In this document: piece after piece, positions 46,447 to 56,300 of the stretch | Layout of the letters: each line of letters begins with the position of its first letter | How positions within the stretch are numbered: position 1 is the stretch's first letter | Assembly: GCF_010093385.1 (NCBI RefSeq) | Contig: NZ_PDWV01000001.1 | Location: 62,001-126,000, forward strand | Reading direction: 5' to 3' | Source of the DNA: Pseudoxanthomonas mexicana | GTDB taxonomy: Bacteria; Pseudomonadota; Gammaproteobacteria; Xanthomonadales; Xanthomonadaceae | DNA: 64,000 bases | The notes under the pieces: generated by a model | Database searches by the model: none | Told to the model about the DNA's origin: nothing | The model's input: the letters and a program-made list of their open reading frames with translations, nothing else | Made by a program: the position numbers and the translations under genes

Positions 46447-48681
46447 ATGAAACAGGTACCCGCCGCGTTCGGCGTTTTCCTGCTGGCCGCCGCCGTGAGC
46501 GCCAGCGTCAAGGCCCAACAGAACACCCCGCTGCCGCCGCAGGACGCGGCGACCGAAGAAGAACGGGCAAAGGACGCCGTCGACCTGGACCAGGTGATCG
46601 TCACCGGTGTGCGCGCGCCGAAGTCGATCGACCGGATTCCGGGTGCGGTGTCGCTGGTATCCAAGGAAGAGGTCAAGCACACACTGGCCCTCACAGAGGA
46701 CGCCACCGCCGTGCTCGCGCGCACCGTCCCGGGCTATGCCGAATCGTCGCAAGCCATGAGCAACACGGGCGAGACGTTGCGTGGCCGCATCGCCTTGCGC
46801 CTCTTCGATGGTGTGCCGCAGGGTTCGCCGCTACGCGAAGGCGGACGCAACGCCACGTTCACCGACATGGGGATCGTCGATCGCATCGAGGTGATCAACG
46901 GTCCCTCGGCGTCGGAGGGCATCGGCGCCGCCGGTGGCATCATCAACTACATCTCCACCGTGCCGACCAAGGAGGGCAGCGAATTCCGCTTCCTGTCGCG
47001 CTACTCCACCCAGTTCAAGGACGACAGCGCAGGCTGGAAGCTCGGTCTGAACTATGCGTTCAAGCAGGAAAATCGGGACCTGGTGGTCGGTGTATCGCGC
47101 ATCGATCGCGGCATGGCCTACGATGCGGACGGTCGCCGGGTGGGCATGAACACCAGCGGCTCGGTGTCCGATTCGGTGGCCCGCAACCTGTTCCTGAAGG
47201 GCGGTATCAACTTCGGCGAGGACGGTGTTCAGCGCCTCCAGCTGAGCTACAGCAACTTCAAGATCGAAGGCAATGGCGACTACATCCAGGTGGAGGGTTG
47301 CCGGCCGGGTACCTGTCCCAATCCCGTGACCAATACATCCGAGCGCGGCCAGATCTTCGGGAGCAAGGCAGAGTTCAACGACTTCGAACAGTTGAACGCG
47401 CTGTACACGCATGGCGACTTTTTCGGCGGCAACCTGGTCCTCAATGCCTATTGGGCCGACCAGGCCATGCGTTACCTGCCGGAGAACGGCGACGATCGCC
47501 AACTGGTATGGCCGCTTCCTCCCGACGCCGAGCGCATCTTCGACCAGTCGGAGATCACCAGCAAGAAGTGGGGCTTCCGGCCTTCGTGGACGCGCTCGTC
47601 GCTGTTCGGCGTGGACGGGCTTGAGCTCCGTACGGGTATCGACTACGTGTACGACGAGGCGCAGCAGCGCTTGGCGCTGACCGACCGGCTGTGGGTGCCG
47701 CCCATGGAATACACAAGCCTGGCGCCGTACGTTCAGCTCAGTTATGACTTGGGCCCGGTGACCCTGAGTGGTGGTTTCCGCCGCGAAGATGGCGAACTGC
47801 ATGTCGACAGCTATACCACTACGCCTTACCGCAACAGCGTGTTCGTCGAAGGTGGCGGTGTGGAGTACACCGAGAATCTGGTCAACTTCGGCGCGATCTG
47901 GCGGATCGCAGGCGGTTGGTCGGTGTTTGCCTCCTATGGCGAGGGTTTCAGCCTCCCCAACATCGGCATCCCGCTGCGCAACATCAATGTGCCAGGCCAG
48001 TCGGTGGACCGCATCCGCGATCTGCAGGCGATTGTCGTGGACAATCGCGAGTACGGCTTCAACTGGCGCGGGGACCGTGGTTCGCTCGGAGGTTCTTACT
48101 ACGATTCGCGCTCGCCCTTCGGTACGTCGCTGGCGGTCGATCCTGCCACCAACGACTACGTCCTCAACCGTGCTCCGACGCGCATCAAGGGTGTCGAGCT
48201 GAGTGGCGAGTGGCGCTTCAATCCGCAGTGGAAGGTAAACGGCCTGTACTCGCGGATCCGTGGTGAGACGGCGTTCTGGAATGCCGACCTCCTGGGTCGC
48301 TATCCCGCCGGTGGACTCAACAAGCCGATCGGCGTATCGGACATCAATCCGGACAAGATCGGTGCGTCGGTCAACTGGCGCTTCAGCGAGCAGGGCGATG
48401 TCACCCTCAACGCGACGAAGCTGCTGGACCGCGACCTGTACGGCTCCGACACTCGCGATTTCGATGGGGCGTCCTACGAGTTCGAAGAACACACCCAGGG
48501 CTATACTCTGTTCGACTTGAGTGCGAACTATCGCTTGGAGAAATACGGCCGCATCACCCTGGGCATCGAGAACCTGACCAACAAGCAGTACATCCTCAGC
48601 TGGTCCCAGGTGGATTTCTACAAGAACTACTTCGCCGGCCGCGGCCGCATGTACTCCTTCACCTACGAGTACACGTTCTGA
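46447..48681 (+). CDS. TonB-dependent receptor leading a putative glycan operon
   Basis: A 744-residue outer-membrane receptor with a signal peptide (AFGVFLLAAAVSASVKAQ), a TonB-box-like DLDQVIVTGVR, the plug (IDRIPGAVSLVSKEEV, DRIEVINGPSASEGIGAAGGIINYIS) and a barrel ending FTYEYTF. The plug pattern resembles siderophore-type receptors, but the downstream genes are carbohydrate enzymes, so glycan uptake is also possible. The next gene begins 14 bases after the stop. Confidence 0.9.
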   Translation: MKQVPAAFGVFLLAAAVSASVKAQQNTPLPPQDAATEEERAKDAVDLDQVIVTGVRAPKSIDRIPGAVSLVSKEEVKHTLALTEDATAVLARTVPGYAESSQAMSNTGETLRGRIALRLFDGVPQGSPLREGGRNATFTDMGIVDRIEVINGPSASEGIGAAGGIINYISTVPTKEGSEFRFLSRYSTQFKDDSAGWKLGLNYAFKQENRDLVVGVSRIDRGMAYDADGRRVGMNTSGSVSDSVARNLFLKGGINFGEDGVQRLQLSYSNFKIEGNGDYIQVEGCRPGTCPNPVTNTSERGQIFGSKAEFNDFEQLNALYTHGDFFGGNLVLNAYWADQAMRYLPENGDDRQLVWPLPPDAERIFDQSEITSKKWGFRPSWTRSSLFGVDGLELRTGIDYVYDEAQQRLALTDRLWVPPMEYTSLAPYVQLSYDLGPVTLSGGFRREDGELHVDSYTTTPYRNSVFVEGGGVEYTENLVNFGAIWRIAGGWSVFASYGEGFSLPNIGIPLRNINVPGQSVDRIRDLQAIVVDNREYGFNWRGDRGSLGGSYYDSRSPFGTSLAVDPATNDYVLNRAPTRIKGVELSGEWRFNPQWKVNGLYSRIRGETAFWNADLLGRYPAGGLNKPIGVSDINPDKIGASVNWRFSEQGDVTLNATKLLDRDLYGSDTRDFDGASYEFEEHTQGYTLFDLSANYRLEKYGRITLGIENLTNKQYILSWSQVDFYKNYFAGRGRMYSFTYEYTF

Positions 48682-48695
48682 TCCACCATCCACGG

Positions 48696-49985
48696 ATGCC
48701 GGCACTCTCCCACGTTGCATCCACCCGCGCCGTCCCCTCTCCAGGGCGGCGCGGGCTCTGGATGGTCCTGATGCTCTCGCTCGCCGCCTGCGCGACCGCC
48801 GCTCCGACCCCGAAGGCGCTGCCGCATGCGCCGATGGATGCGGTGCTGGCGGATGCCGTGGGCCCTGAGGGCTACCTGGGCGCCGTCGCCGTGGTCGCCG
48901 AGCGCGGCACCGTGGTCTACCGCGGTGTGTTCGGCCATGCCGACCTGCAAGGTCGGCAGCCGCTGCGCGAAGACGCGATCTTCCGCCTCTATTCGATGAG
49001 CAAGCCCGTCACCTCGGTGGCGGCGCTGATGCTGGCGGAGGAGGGCAGGCTGCAGCTCGATGCCCCGGTCGCCACCTACCTGCCGGCATTCGCCGGCCTG
49101 CAGCGCGTCGCCGGCGGCAGCGTCGAGGCACCTGAACTCGTCCCGGTGCAGCGCGTGCTCACCGTGCGGCACCTGCTGACCCACACCGCCGGGTTCGCCA
49201 CCGGTGGCGACGATATCCGCGTCGCTTCGGCCCTGCTGCAGGCCGAGGCGCCGGAAGACGCCACGGACCTGGCGGGCTACGCGCAGCGCGTCGCACGCGC
49301 ACCGCTGGCGACCGAACCGGGCACGCGCTTCCGCTACGACGGCGTCAACACCGAAGTCCTCGCCCGCGTGGTCGAAGTCGCCAGCGGGCAGCCGTTCGAT
49401 GTCTTTCTGCGCACGCGCATCTTCCAGCCGCTGGGGATGCACGACACCGGATTCGACGTGCCTCTCGCGCAACGTGGCCGCGTCATGGCGCTGACCACGC
49501 GCGATGACGAAGGTCGGCGCGTGCTGGCCGATACGCCGTCCGCACGCGAACCCGGCATCCGGCTGCGTGCCTACACCAGCGGAGCGGGCGGCCTGTATTC
49601 CACGGCGGCCGACTACCTGAGCTTCGCGCGGATGCTGGCCGAGTGCGGCAAGCGGGAGGGCGTGCGGCTGCTGCGCGAGGACACGGTGGCGATGATGATG
49701 TCCGACCAGCTTGCCGTCTTCGATCCGGCGGTGCCCGCGCCCGAGCCGGGCGAGGGCTTCGGCCTGGGCGGTTACGTCGTCACCGATCCGGCCGTCGCCA
49801 CGCGGCCGGGATCGCGTGGGCAGTTCGGCTGGTCCGGTGCGGCTTCCACCTATTTCACCATCGATCGGGAGCGGGGCCTGGTGATCCTGTTGATGTCGCA
49901 GCACCTGCCCACCGAGGGTGCGCCGGCCCCGCCCAAGCTGGCCGCGCCGTTCTATCGCGCTGTCTATTCGGCGGTGACGCGATGA
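48696..49985 (+). CDS. Serine hydrolase (beta-lactamase/esterase family), lipoprotein
   Basis: A 429-residue class-C-like hydrolase with a lipobox LAAC near residue 32. The nucleophile motif is SMSK (residues 100-103), the catalytic tyrosine is probably Tyr214 in FRYDGVNTE, and a C-terminal GQFGWSGAASTYFTID gives the third motif region. Such proteins are often esterases or D-aminopeptidases; antibiotic resistance is not implied. Its stop overlaps the next start (ATGA). Confidence 0.88.
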   Translation: MPALSHVASTRAVPSPGRRGLWMVLMLSLAACATAAPTPKALPHAPMDAVLADAVGPEGYLGAVAVVAERGTVVYRGVFGHADLQGRQPLREDAIFRLYSMSKPVTSVAALMLAEEGRLQLDAPVATYLPAFAGLQRVAGGSVEAPELVPVQRVLTVRHLLTHTAGFATGGDDIRVASALLQAEAPEDATDLAGYAQRVARAPLATEPGTRFRYDGVNTEVLARVVEVASGQPFDVFLRTRIFQPLGMHDTGFDVPLAQRGRVMALTTRDDEGRRVLADTPSAREPGIRLRAYTSGAGGLYSTAADYLSFARMLAECGKREGVRLLREDTVAMMMSDQLAVFDPAVPAPEPGEGFGLGGYVVTDPAVATRPGSRGQFGWSGAASTYFTIDRERGLVILLMSQHLPTEGAPAPPKLAAPFYRAVYSAVTR

Positions 49986-50926
49986 GCCGCGGGCAGGAAG
50001 GCGTATTGGTGGCGGGATCGGCCAACCTCGATTTCGTGGTTCGCGCCGACCATGTACCCGCGCCGGGCGAGACCGTACTCGGGCGCGACTTCGCCACGTT
50101 CCCGGGCGGCAAGGGCGCCAACCAGGCGGTCGCCAGCGCGCGCGCCGGCGGCGTGCCCACGCGCATGCTGCTGGCCCTGGGCGACGATCCCTACGCCGTG
50201 GTGCTGGAAGCCGCGCTGGCCGATGCCGGTGTCGCGCTGCATATCGTGCGCGTGCCGGACGCCGCCAGTGGCACCGCCTTCATCTGCCTGTCCGACGCCG
50301 CGGAGAATGCGATCACGGTGGCGCCCGGCGCCAACACGGGCCTGCGGCCGCACCACCTGCCGTCGTTGCGCGGCGTCGGCCATCTGCTGCTGCAGCTGGA
50401 AACGCCGCTGGACAGCGTGGCCAGCTACGCGCGACTGGCCCGCGAGGCGGGCGTGCGCGTGGTGCTGAATGCCGCACCCGCCGCCGCGCTGCCGCCGGGC
50501 CTGCTGGACAGCGTCGACGTGCTGGTCGTCAACGAAGGCGAACTGGCCGCGCTGGCGGGCGAGGGCAGCGTGGCGGCGCAGGCCGCGCGCCTGCCGGTGC
50601 CGTGCGTGGTCGTTACCCTGGGCGCGCGCGGCTGCTTCGCGCGGCGCGGCGCGGAAATGTTCCTGCAGCCCGCGTTTCCCGTCGAGGCCGTCGACACCAC
50701 CGCGGCCGGCGACACCTTCTGCGGCGCCCTGGCGGCGCGGCTGGCCGAACATGCGGGGCTGGAGGACGCGCTACGCTTCGCCAGTGCGGCGTCCGCGCTG
50801 GCCTGCACCCGCCTGGGCGCGCAGGCCAGCATTCCGATGCGCGCAGAGGTCGAGGCCTGGCTGGCCGGGCATGCCGATGAACCCGCGCGGCGGGCCGCTC
50901 TGGCGGCCTACTGCGGCCTTTCCTGA
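49982..50926 (+). CDS. rbsK: Ribokinase-like PfkB sugar kinase
   Basis: A 314-residue kinase: VAGSANLDFVVRADHVPAPG at the start, FATFPGGKGANQAVASARAG, and the anion hole/catalytic aspartate in VDTTAAGDTFCGALAARLAE, as in ribokinases. The sugar may be ribose or another furanose released by the glycosidases downstream. The ATG overlaps the preceding stop. No ribose transporter lies nearby. The gene symbol reflects family only. Confidence 0.83.
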   Translation: MSRGQEGVLVAGSANLDFVVRADHVPAPGETVLGRDFATFPGGKGANQAVASARAGGVPTRMLLALGDDPYAVVLEAALADAGVALHIVRVPDAASGTAFICLSDAAENAITVAPGANTGLRPHHLPSLRGVGHLLLQLETPLDSVASYARLAREAGVRVVLNAAPAAALPPGLLDSVDVLVVNEGELAALAGEGSVAAQAARLPVPCVVVTLGARGCFARRGAEMFLQPAFPVEAVDTTAAGDTFCGALAARLAEHAGLEDALRFASAASALACTRLGAQASIPMRAEVEAWLAGHADEPARRAALAAYCGLS

Positions 50927-50947
50927 TCCCGATCAAGATCCCCACCC

Positions 50948-53137
50948 ATGAACACCCCCGTTCCCCCCGGTTCCCACGCAGCGCCCGAGCGCGACGACAC
51001 GCCGCACGTGGTGAAGACCGAATACAAGTTCTCGCACGTCACCACTCAGCGCTATCTGCCCACGCCGGGCAAGGCGCCGGGCTGGCCTTTCGCCGATATC
51101 GGCCAGTGGAAGATCGATGCCAACGCTTCGGCCGACGACTGGGTTGCCGAGTTGAAGGACTGGCGGCGCGAACACCTGACCCGCATAGGCTACGACGACG
51201 CCAACTACCGCCGGCCGGAACTGCAGTGGGCGCAGCGCAACTTCGTGCATGCGCAGGTGATGGTGGAGGACCGCTACCTCTACGATCCCGGCGCGGGCCG
51301 CTACACCGTCGACCGCTACCTTGATGATCTGGAAACGCGCTTCGGCGGCCTGGACAGCGTGCTGTTGTGGTGCGTGTACCCCAACATCGGCGTGGACGAC
51401 CGCAACCAGTTCGACCTGGCGCGCAGCCTGCCGGGCGGGCTGGAGGGCCTTCGCGGCGCGATCGACGACTTCCACCGTCGCGGCGTGCGCGTGTTCCTCA
51501 CCACCATGCCGTGGGACAACGGCACCCGCGACGAAGGCGAGCCCGACTGGCAGGCCATCGCGAAGATCGTCAAGGCGGTCGGCGCGGACGGCATCAACGG
51601 CGACACCTACAACGGCGTGCCGCGCGCGTTCTTCGATGCCTGCGATGCGCTGGGCCATCCCGTGGTGGTGCAGCCCGAGTCCACGATCAGCGCCGAGGAG
51701 CACCTGATCTGGAACGTGCAGAGCTGGGGCAAGAAAGCGCCGAACGAAATCGTTCCCCCGGTGGCGAAGTTCAAGTGGCTGGAACCGCGCCACATGATCA
51801 ACTACGAGAACCGCTGGGGCCGCGACCGCAATCACGACCTGCAGTACATCTTCTTCAACGGCGTGGGCTACAACGCGTGGGAGAACGTGTGGGGCCTGTG
51901 GAACCAGCTGACCCCGCGCGATGCCGAGTCGCTGCGCCGGATCGCCACGATCTACCGCCGGTTTCCTTCGCTGGTTGTCAGTCTGGACTGGCGCCCGTAC
52001 GAGCGCACGCTGCAGGCCGGCATCTTCGCCAGCCGCTTCCCCGGCGAGGGCCGCACGCTGTGGACGCTGGTCAACCGCCACGAGTACGTGATCGGTGGCG
52101 AGCAGCTTGCCGTGCCGCATGTCGAGGGCACGCGCTACTTCGACCTGTGGAACGGCACCGCGCTGCAACCGCGCGTGATCGATGGCCAGGCGATCCTGGA
52201 GACGACGCTGGAAGGCCGGGGCTTCGGCGCACTGCTGGCGTTGCGCGAAGGCGTTGAGGAAGCAGGCCTGGAGGCGTTCCTGGCGCAGATGGCTGCGCAT
52301 GCCGACACGCCGCTGGCGTCGTTGTCCGCGCAGTGGAAGGCCCTGCCGCAGACGCTGCTTCCGATCGCGCCGACCGCGCCGCAGGCCACTGCACCGGAGG
52401 GCATGGTGACGATCCCGGCGGGGGAGTTCCTGTTCGTCGTGCAGGGCATCGAGATCGAAGGGCAGGTATGGGAGGGCGTGGACGTGCAGTTCCCGTGGGA
52501 ACCGACCGCGCGCCGCCACCATCGCCATCGCATGCAGGTGGCGGAGTTCCACATCGACCGCCATCCGGTGACGAACGCGCAGTTCAAGACGTTCGTCGAC
52601 GCCACCGGTTATACGCCACGCGATGCGCTGAACTTCCTCCACGACTGGCGCGACGGTGTGCCGCAGCCCGGCTGGGAGAACAAACCCGTCACCTGGGTGT
52701 CGCTGGAAGCCGCGCGCGCCTACGCTGCCTGGGCGGGCAAGCGCCTGCCGCACGGGTGGGAGTGGCAGTACGCCGCGCAGGGCGCGGACGGCCGCCTGTA
52801 TCCCTGGGGCGATGCGTGGCGTGACGATGCCGCGCCACCGGTGTTCCGCGGCCGCGCGTTGCCGCCGCCGGCCGATGTGGGCATGCATCCCGCAGGGGCC
52901 AGCCCGTTCGGGGTGCAGGATCTGGTCGGCCACGTCTGGCAATGGACGGACGAATTCCACGACGAGCACACGCGTGCGGCCATCGTGCGCGGCGGCAGCG
53001 ATTACGAGCCGCGAACCTCGCACTGGTATTTCCCCCAGACCCGGCGGCTGGACCAGCACGGCAAGCTGCTGCTGATGGCGCCGGCCAAGGACCGGTCCGG
53101 ACGCATCGGCTTCCGCTGCGTGGTGGATGCCGCATGA
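50948..53137 (+). CDS. Putative TIM-barrel glycosidase fused to SUMF1/FGE-like domain
   Basis: A 729-residue protein without a signal peptide. Residues 20 to about 430 look like a glycoside-hydrolase barrel with carboxylates in FLTTMPWDNGTRDEGEPDW, VGADGINGDTYNGVP and VVVQPESTISAEEH, plus a C-terminal sandwich. From about residue 475 a SUMF1-type domain follows (GMVTIPAGEFLFVVQGIEIE, FHIDRHPVTNAQFKTFVDAT, GKRLPHGWEWQYAAQG, GHVWQWTDEF, RIGFRCV). The paired cysteines of true formylglycine-generating enzymes are not visible, so the domain may be structural or sugar-binding. I do not recognise the barrel family. Confidence 0.72.
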   Translation: MNTPVPPGSHAAPERDDTPHVVKTEYKFSHVTTQRYLPTPGKAPGWPFADIGQWKIDANASADDWVAELKDWRREHLTRIGYDDANYRRPELQWAQRNFVHAQVMVEDRYLYDPGAGRYTVDRYLDDLETRFGGLDSVLLWCVYPNIGVDDRNQFDLARSLPGGLEGLRGAIDDFHRRGVRVFLTTMPWDNGTRDEGEPDWQAIAKIVKAVGADGINGDTYNGVPRAFFDACDALGHPVVVQPESTISAEEHLIWNVQSWGKKAPNEIVPPVAKFKWLEPRHMINYENRWGRDRNHDLQYIFFNGVGYNAWENVWGLWNQLTPRDAESLRRIATIYRRFPSLVVSLDWRPYERTLQAGIFASRFPGEGRTLWTLVNRHEYVIGGEQLAVPHVEGTRYFDLWNGTALQPRVIDGQAILETTLEGRGFGALLALREGVEEAGLEAFLAQMAAHADTPLASLSAQWKALPQTLLPIAPTAPQATAPEGMVTIPAGEFLFVVQGIEIEGQVWEGVDVQFPWEPTARRHHRHRMQVAEFHIDRHPVTNAQFKTFVDATGYTPRDALNFLHDWRDGVPQPGWENKPVTWVSLEAARAYAAWAGKRLPHGWEWQYAAQGADGRLYPWGDAWRDDAAPPVFRGRALPPPADVGMHPAGASPFGVQDLVGHVWQWTDEFHDEHTRAAIVRGGSDYEPRTSHWYFPQTRRLDQHGKLLLMAPAKDRSGRIGFRCVVDAA

Positions 53138-54978
53138 CGACCGTCGCCGCCACTGCCTCGTCGTCGGTCGTGCTTGGCGGTCTCCTCGGCGCTGCTCTCG
53201 ATGCCACCCTGCGGGGCCGCCTGTCGCACTTCATCACGGCGCCGGACAGTCCCGCCATCGCGCTGTTCTCGCCGGAGCACCGGGCGCGCAACACCGAGGG
53301 CGACTGGTACGGCGAGCACGCCGGCAAGTGGCTGTCGGCCGCGGCCCGCGCGTTCGTCCGCAGCGGCGATGCCACGCGGGGCGACCGCCTGCGCAATGTC
53401 GCCGACTACCTGCTCTCCGTGCAGGAAGCCGACGGCTACCTGGGCACGTACGCGGAAGAACGCCGCTTCACCCATCCACAACCCCCGAAGCCGCCGAGCT
53501 GGGACGGCGCCCCGGCGCTGCGCACGTGGGACATCTGGGTGCATGCCTACCTGATCCTCGGCCTGGTCGAAACCGCGCGCGCATTGCAGGACGTGCGCTA
53601 CACGCGGGCCGCCGGACGCATCGCCGACCTGTGCGCGCAGGCGCTGGCGTCGGGCATCGACATCACCATGCTGGGCAACCACCACGGCATGTCGGCCACC
53701 GTGCTGATGGATGCTGCGCTGGAGCTGCATGAGGAAACCGGCGAGCCGCGCTTCCTGGCACTCGCGCAACGCGTGCTGGAGCAGGCCAACGCGCATCACG
53801 CACTGCGCCTGCTGCCCGCGCTGGAAGCCGGCGCCGACGCGTCCGAGATCGCCACCGGCAAGGCTTATCAACTGCTGTGGAATCTGGTGGCGCTGGTGAA
53901 GTTGTGCCGCGTCACCGGTGATGCCGGCCTGCGCGACACGCTGGAACGCATCTGGCAGAACATCCGCGATCATCATCTGACCCTGGGTGGTGGTCCTTGG
54001 GGCGGCGTGGCGCACCGTTCGCGCGAAGTGTTCAACGCGCGTGGCAGCTTCAGTCCGAACGCCTACGTGGAGACCTGCTCGCTGCTGTCGTGGATGCAGT
54101 TCAACCGCGAGCTGCTGCGACTGACCGGCGAGGCGCGCTTCGCCGAAGAAATCGAGCGTACCGCCTACAACGACCTGATCGGCGCGCAGGCGCCGGATGG
54201 CGAGGACTGGTGCTACTACTCGTTCCCGAACGGGCGCCGTGTGCATACCACCTACTGGCGCTGCTGCAAGTCCAGCGGTGCGATGGCGCTCGAGGAGCTG
54301 CCGGCCCTGGCCTATGCCGTGGAAGGCGAAGCGGTCCGCGTGCAGCTGTACGGTCCCGGCGAAGCGCGACTGGCGCACCCCCGGGCCGGAACGGTGTCGC
54401 TGCGCCAGCACACCGGCTATCCGTTCGACGGCGAGGTGTCGCTGGACGTGCGTCCTGAACACGAAGCGACCTTCGACCTGTACCTTCGCATCCCCTCATG
54501 GGCCGAGGGCGCTACCGTGTCGGTCAATGGCGAGCCTGTGGACGTCGCCGTTGTTCCCGGTGCCTTCCTCGTCCTGCGCCGCCTATGGCGTTCCGACGAC
54601 CATGTGCAGCTGGCGTTCCCGCTGCGGCCGGTGCTGCACCGGCAGGTGCTGCGCAACGTGCAGGAATCGCGCGCGCCGGACGGTTCGGAGGTCCACCAGC
54701 AGGTGCTGGATCTGCACTACATCGGCCTCACGCGCGGCCCGCTGGCGTATGCCACCGAGCTGATCGACGGGTTCAAGACCGAAGAGACCCTCCGCCTGCC
54801 CGACGGTCCGCAGGACGACTGGCTGCAGGTGCTGCCGGTGACCGACGATGAGGAGGGCCCGGCCATCTCGCTGCAGCCCGCCAGCCGGTCCCCGCTGCTG
54901 TTCTGGCCGTACTACCGCGCCGGCGGGCGGCATGATGGCGCGTGGCGCCTGACCTGGCTGTCGCTGCCGCCGCCATGA
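53134..54978 (+). CDS. GH127-family beta-L-arabinofuranosidase-like enzyme
   Basis: A 614-residue DUF1680/GH127 protein, no signal peptide, probably cytoplasmic. The zinc/nucleophile set of this family is present: Glu313 and Cys315 in YVETCSLLSW and Cys377-Cys378 in YWRCCKSSG, spaced as in characterised GH127 enzymes, where the first or second of the paired cysteines is the nucleophile. It would release L-arabinofuranose from glycans or glycoproteins. The ATG overlaps the stop of the preceding gene, indicating one operon. Confidence 0.88.
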   Translation: MTTVAATASSSVVLGGLLGAALDATLRGRLSHFITAPDSPAIALFSPEHRARNTEGDWYGEHAGKWLSAAARAFVRSGDATRGDRLRNVADYLLSVQEADGYLGTYAEERRFTHPQPPKPPSWDGAPALRTWDIWVHAYLILGLVETARALQDVRYTRAAGRIADLCAQALASGIDITMLGNHHGMSATVLMDAALELHEETGEPRFLALAQRVLEQANAHHALRLLPALEAGADASEIATGKAYQLLWNLVALVKLCRVTGDAGLRDTLERIWQNIRDHHLTLGGGPWGGVAHRSREVFNARGSFSPNAYVETCSLLSWMQFNRELLRLTGEARFAEEIERTAYNDLIGAQAPDGEDWCYYSFPNGRRVHTTYWRCCKSSGAMALEELPALAYAVEGEAVRVQLYGPGEARLAHPRAGTVSLRQHTGYPFDGEVSLDVRPEHEATFDLYLRIPSWAEGATVSVNGEPVDVAVVPGAFLVLRRLWRSDDHVQLAFPLRPVLHRQVLRNVQESRAPDGSEVHQQVLDLHYIGLTRGPLAYATELIDGFKTEETLRLPDGPQDDWLQVLPVTDDEEGPAISLQPASRSPLLFWPYYRAGGRHDGAWRLTWLSLPPP

Positions 54979-55100
54979 CCCCCTGCGCGCTCGCAAGAAT
55001 TTGTGGCAGCAGAAGTTACGGCCGCTGGCTGTATCGCGCCCGCCACGTGGCACAGACTGGTCACCGCCCTTGCGGCGACGGCTGAAGGAGCCTCTTTCCC

Positions 55101-56288
55101 ATGGACAATCCGTCTCCCTTCCGCTCGCGCCTGCGCACCGGCCCTGCCGGTCCGTTGACCGGGGTCAAGGTGCTGGACCTGAGCGCCTACATCGCCGGGC
55201 CCTACGGCTGCACGCTGCTGGCCGACCAGGGCGCCGACGTCATCAAGGTCGAACCGCCCGATGGCGACAACCTGCGCCAGTACCCGTCCACGCTGGAGCG
55301 TGAGAGCCGGGCGTTCCTGGGCGTGAACCGCAGCAAGCAGGGTATCGCGCTGGATCTCAAGCAGCCGGCCGATCATGCGGCGCTGCTGCGCCTGGTGCGC
55401 GAGGCAGACGTGCTGGTGCACAACTTCCGTCCCAGCGTGCCGAAGCGGCTGGGCATCGACTTCGACCGCCTGTCGATGATCAATCCCCGCCTGATCTACT
55501 GCGCGGTGACCGGCTACGGCGAAACCGGACCGATGAAGGACAAGGCCGGCTACGACCAGGTGCTGCAGGCCATGACCGGCATGTGCACACTGCAGGGCAA
55601 GCGTGGCGGCGCGCCGGAAATCATCTACGGCTCGGTGGTGGACTACTACGCCGCCGCGTTACTGGCCGCAGGCGTGTCCTCGGCGCTGTACGAACGCGAG
55701 CGCAGCGGGTGCGGGCAGTTCGTGGGCATCTCGCTGCTGCGCAGCGCGCTGACCATGCAGTCGGCGCGGATGATCTGGGCCGAGGGCGAGGCGCTCGACA
55801 TCGGCCGCGACATGCGTTCCGGTGGCGTCACCGGCATCCATCCGGCGCGCGAGGGTTACCTGTACCTGTCCGCCAACACGCCGCGCTTCTGGAAGGCGCT
55901 GTGCCGGCTGACCGGCCTGGATGCGCTGGCCGACGATCCGCGCTACGACAGCGTGCGCAAGCGTGCCGAGCGTGCGGCCGAAATCGTGCCCCAACTGCCC
56001 GCCGCGCTGCAGGCCCGCACGGCCATGGAGTGGGAAACCCACTTCGGCGATGAGGTGCCCTGCGCGGCCGCGCGACGCGTCGAGGACATGTTCGAGCATC
56101 CGCAGGTGCTGGCCGAGGACATGGTGGCGGAGATCGCGCATCCCGTGGTCGGCAGCTACCGCGGCGTCACCCGGCCGATCGCCTTCGGGCGCACACCCGG
56201 GCCGGTGCCGTTCGCGGCGCCCACGTTCGATCAGGATGCCGAGCACGTGCTCGGCACGCCGTCACCGCAGGCGCGCACGGCCGGCTGA
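55101..56288 (+). CDS. CaiB/BaiF family CoA-transferase
   Basis: A 395-residue class III CoA-transferase starting after GAAGGAG. VKVLDLSAYIAGPYGCTLLADQGADVIKVEPPDGDNLRQY is the typical opening (only its pattern is cited here), with the catalytic aspartate in GYDQVLQAMTG. It moves CoA between carboxylic acids; the acids are unknown. The adjacent genes are not related, though a CitE-like CoA-ester lyase lies 13 kb upstream. Confidence 0.9.
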   Translation: MDNPSPFRSRLRTGPAGPLTGVKVLDLSAYIAGPYGCTLLADQGADVIKVEPPDGDNLRQYPSTLERESRAFLGVNRSKQGIALDLKQPADHAALLRLVREADVLVHNFRPSVPKRLGIDFDRLSMINPRLIYCAVTGYGETGPMKDKAGYDQVLQAMTGMCTLQGKRGGAPEIIYGSVVDYYAAALLAAGVSSALYERERSGCGQFVGISLLRSALTMQSARMIWAEGEALDIGRDMRSGGVTGIHPAREGYLYLSANTPRFWKALCRLTGLDALADDPRYDSVRKRAERAAEIVPQLPAALQARTAMEWETHFGDEVPCAAARRVEDMFEHPQVLAEDMVAEIAHPVVGSYRGVTRPIAFGRTPGPVPFAAPTFDQDAEHVLGTPSPQARTAG

Positions 56289-56300
56289 CGCGGGGCGCGC

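Noticed and set aside
48696-49985. Beta-lactamase resistance gene
   Set aside because: The protein has SxxK and tyrosine motifs shared by many esterases and peptidases; its place in a glycan operon does not support a resistance role.
50933-53059. 708-residue minus-strand frame opposite the SUMF fusion gene
   Set aside because: Antisense frame without motifs; the plus-strand gene has a coherent domain order and overlaps its neighbours in operon style.
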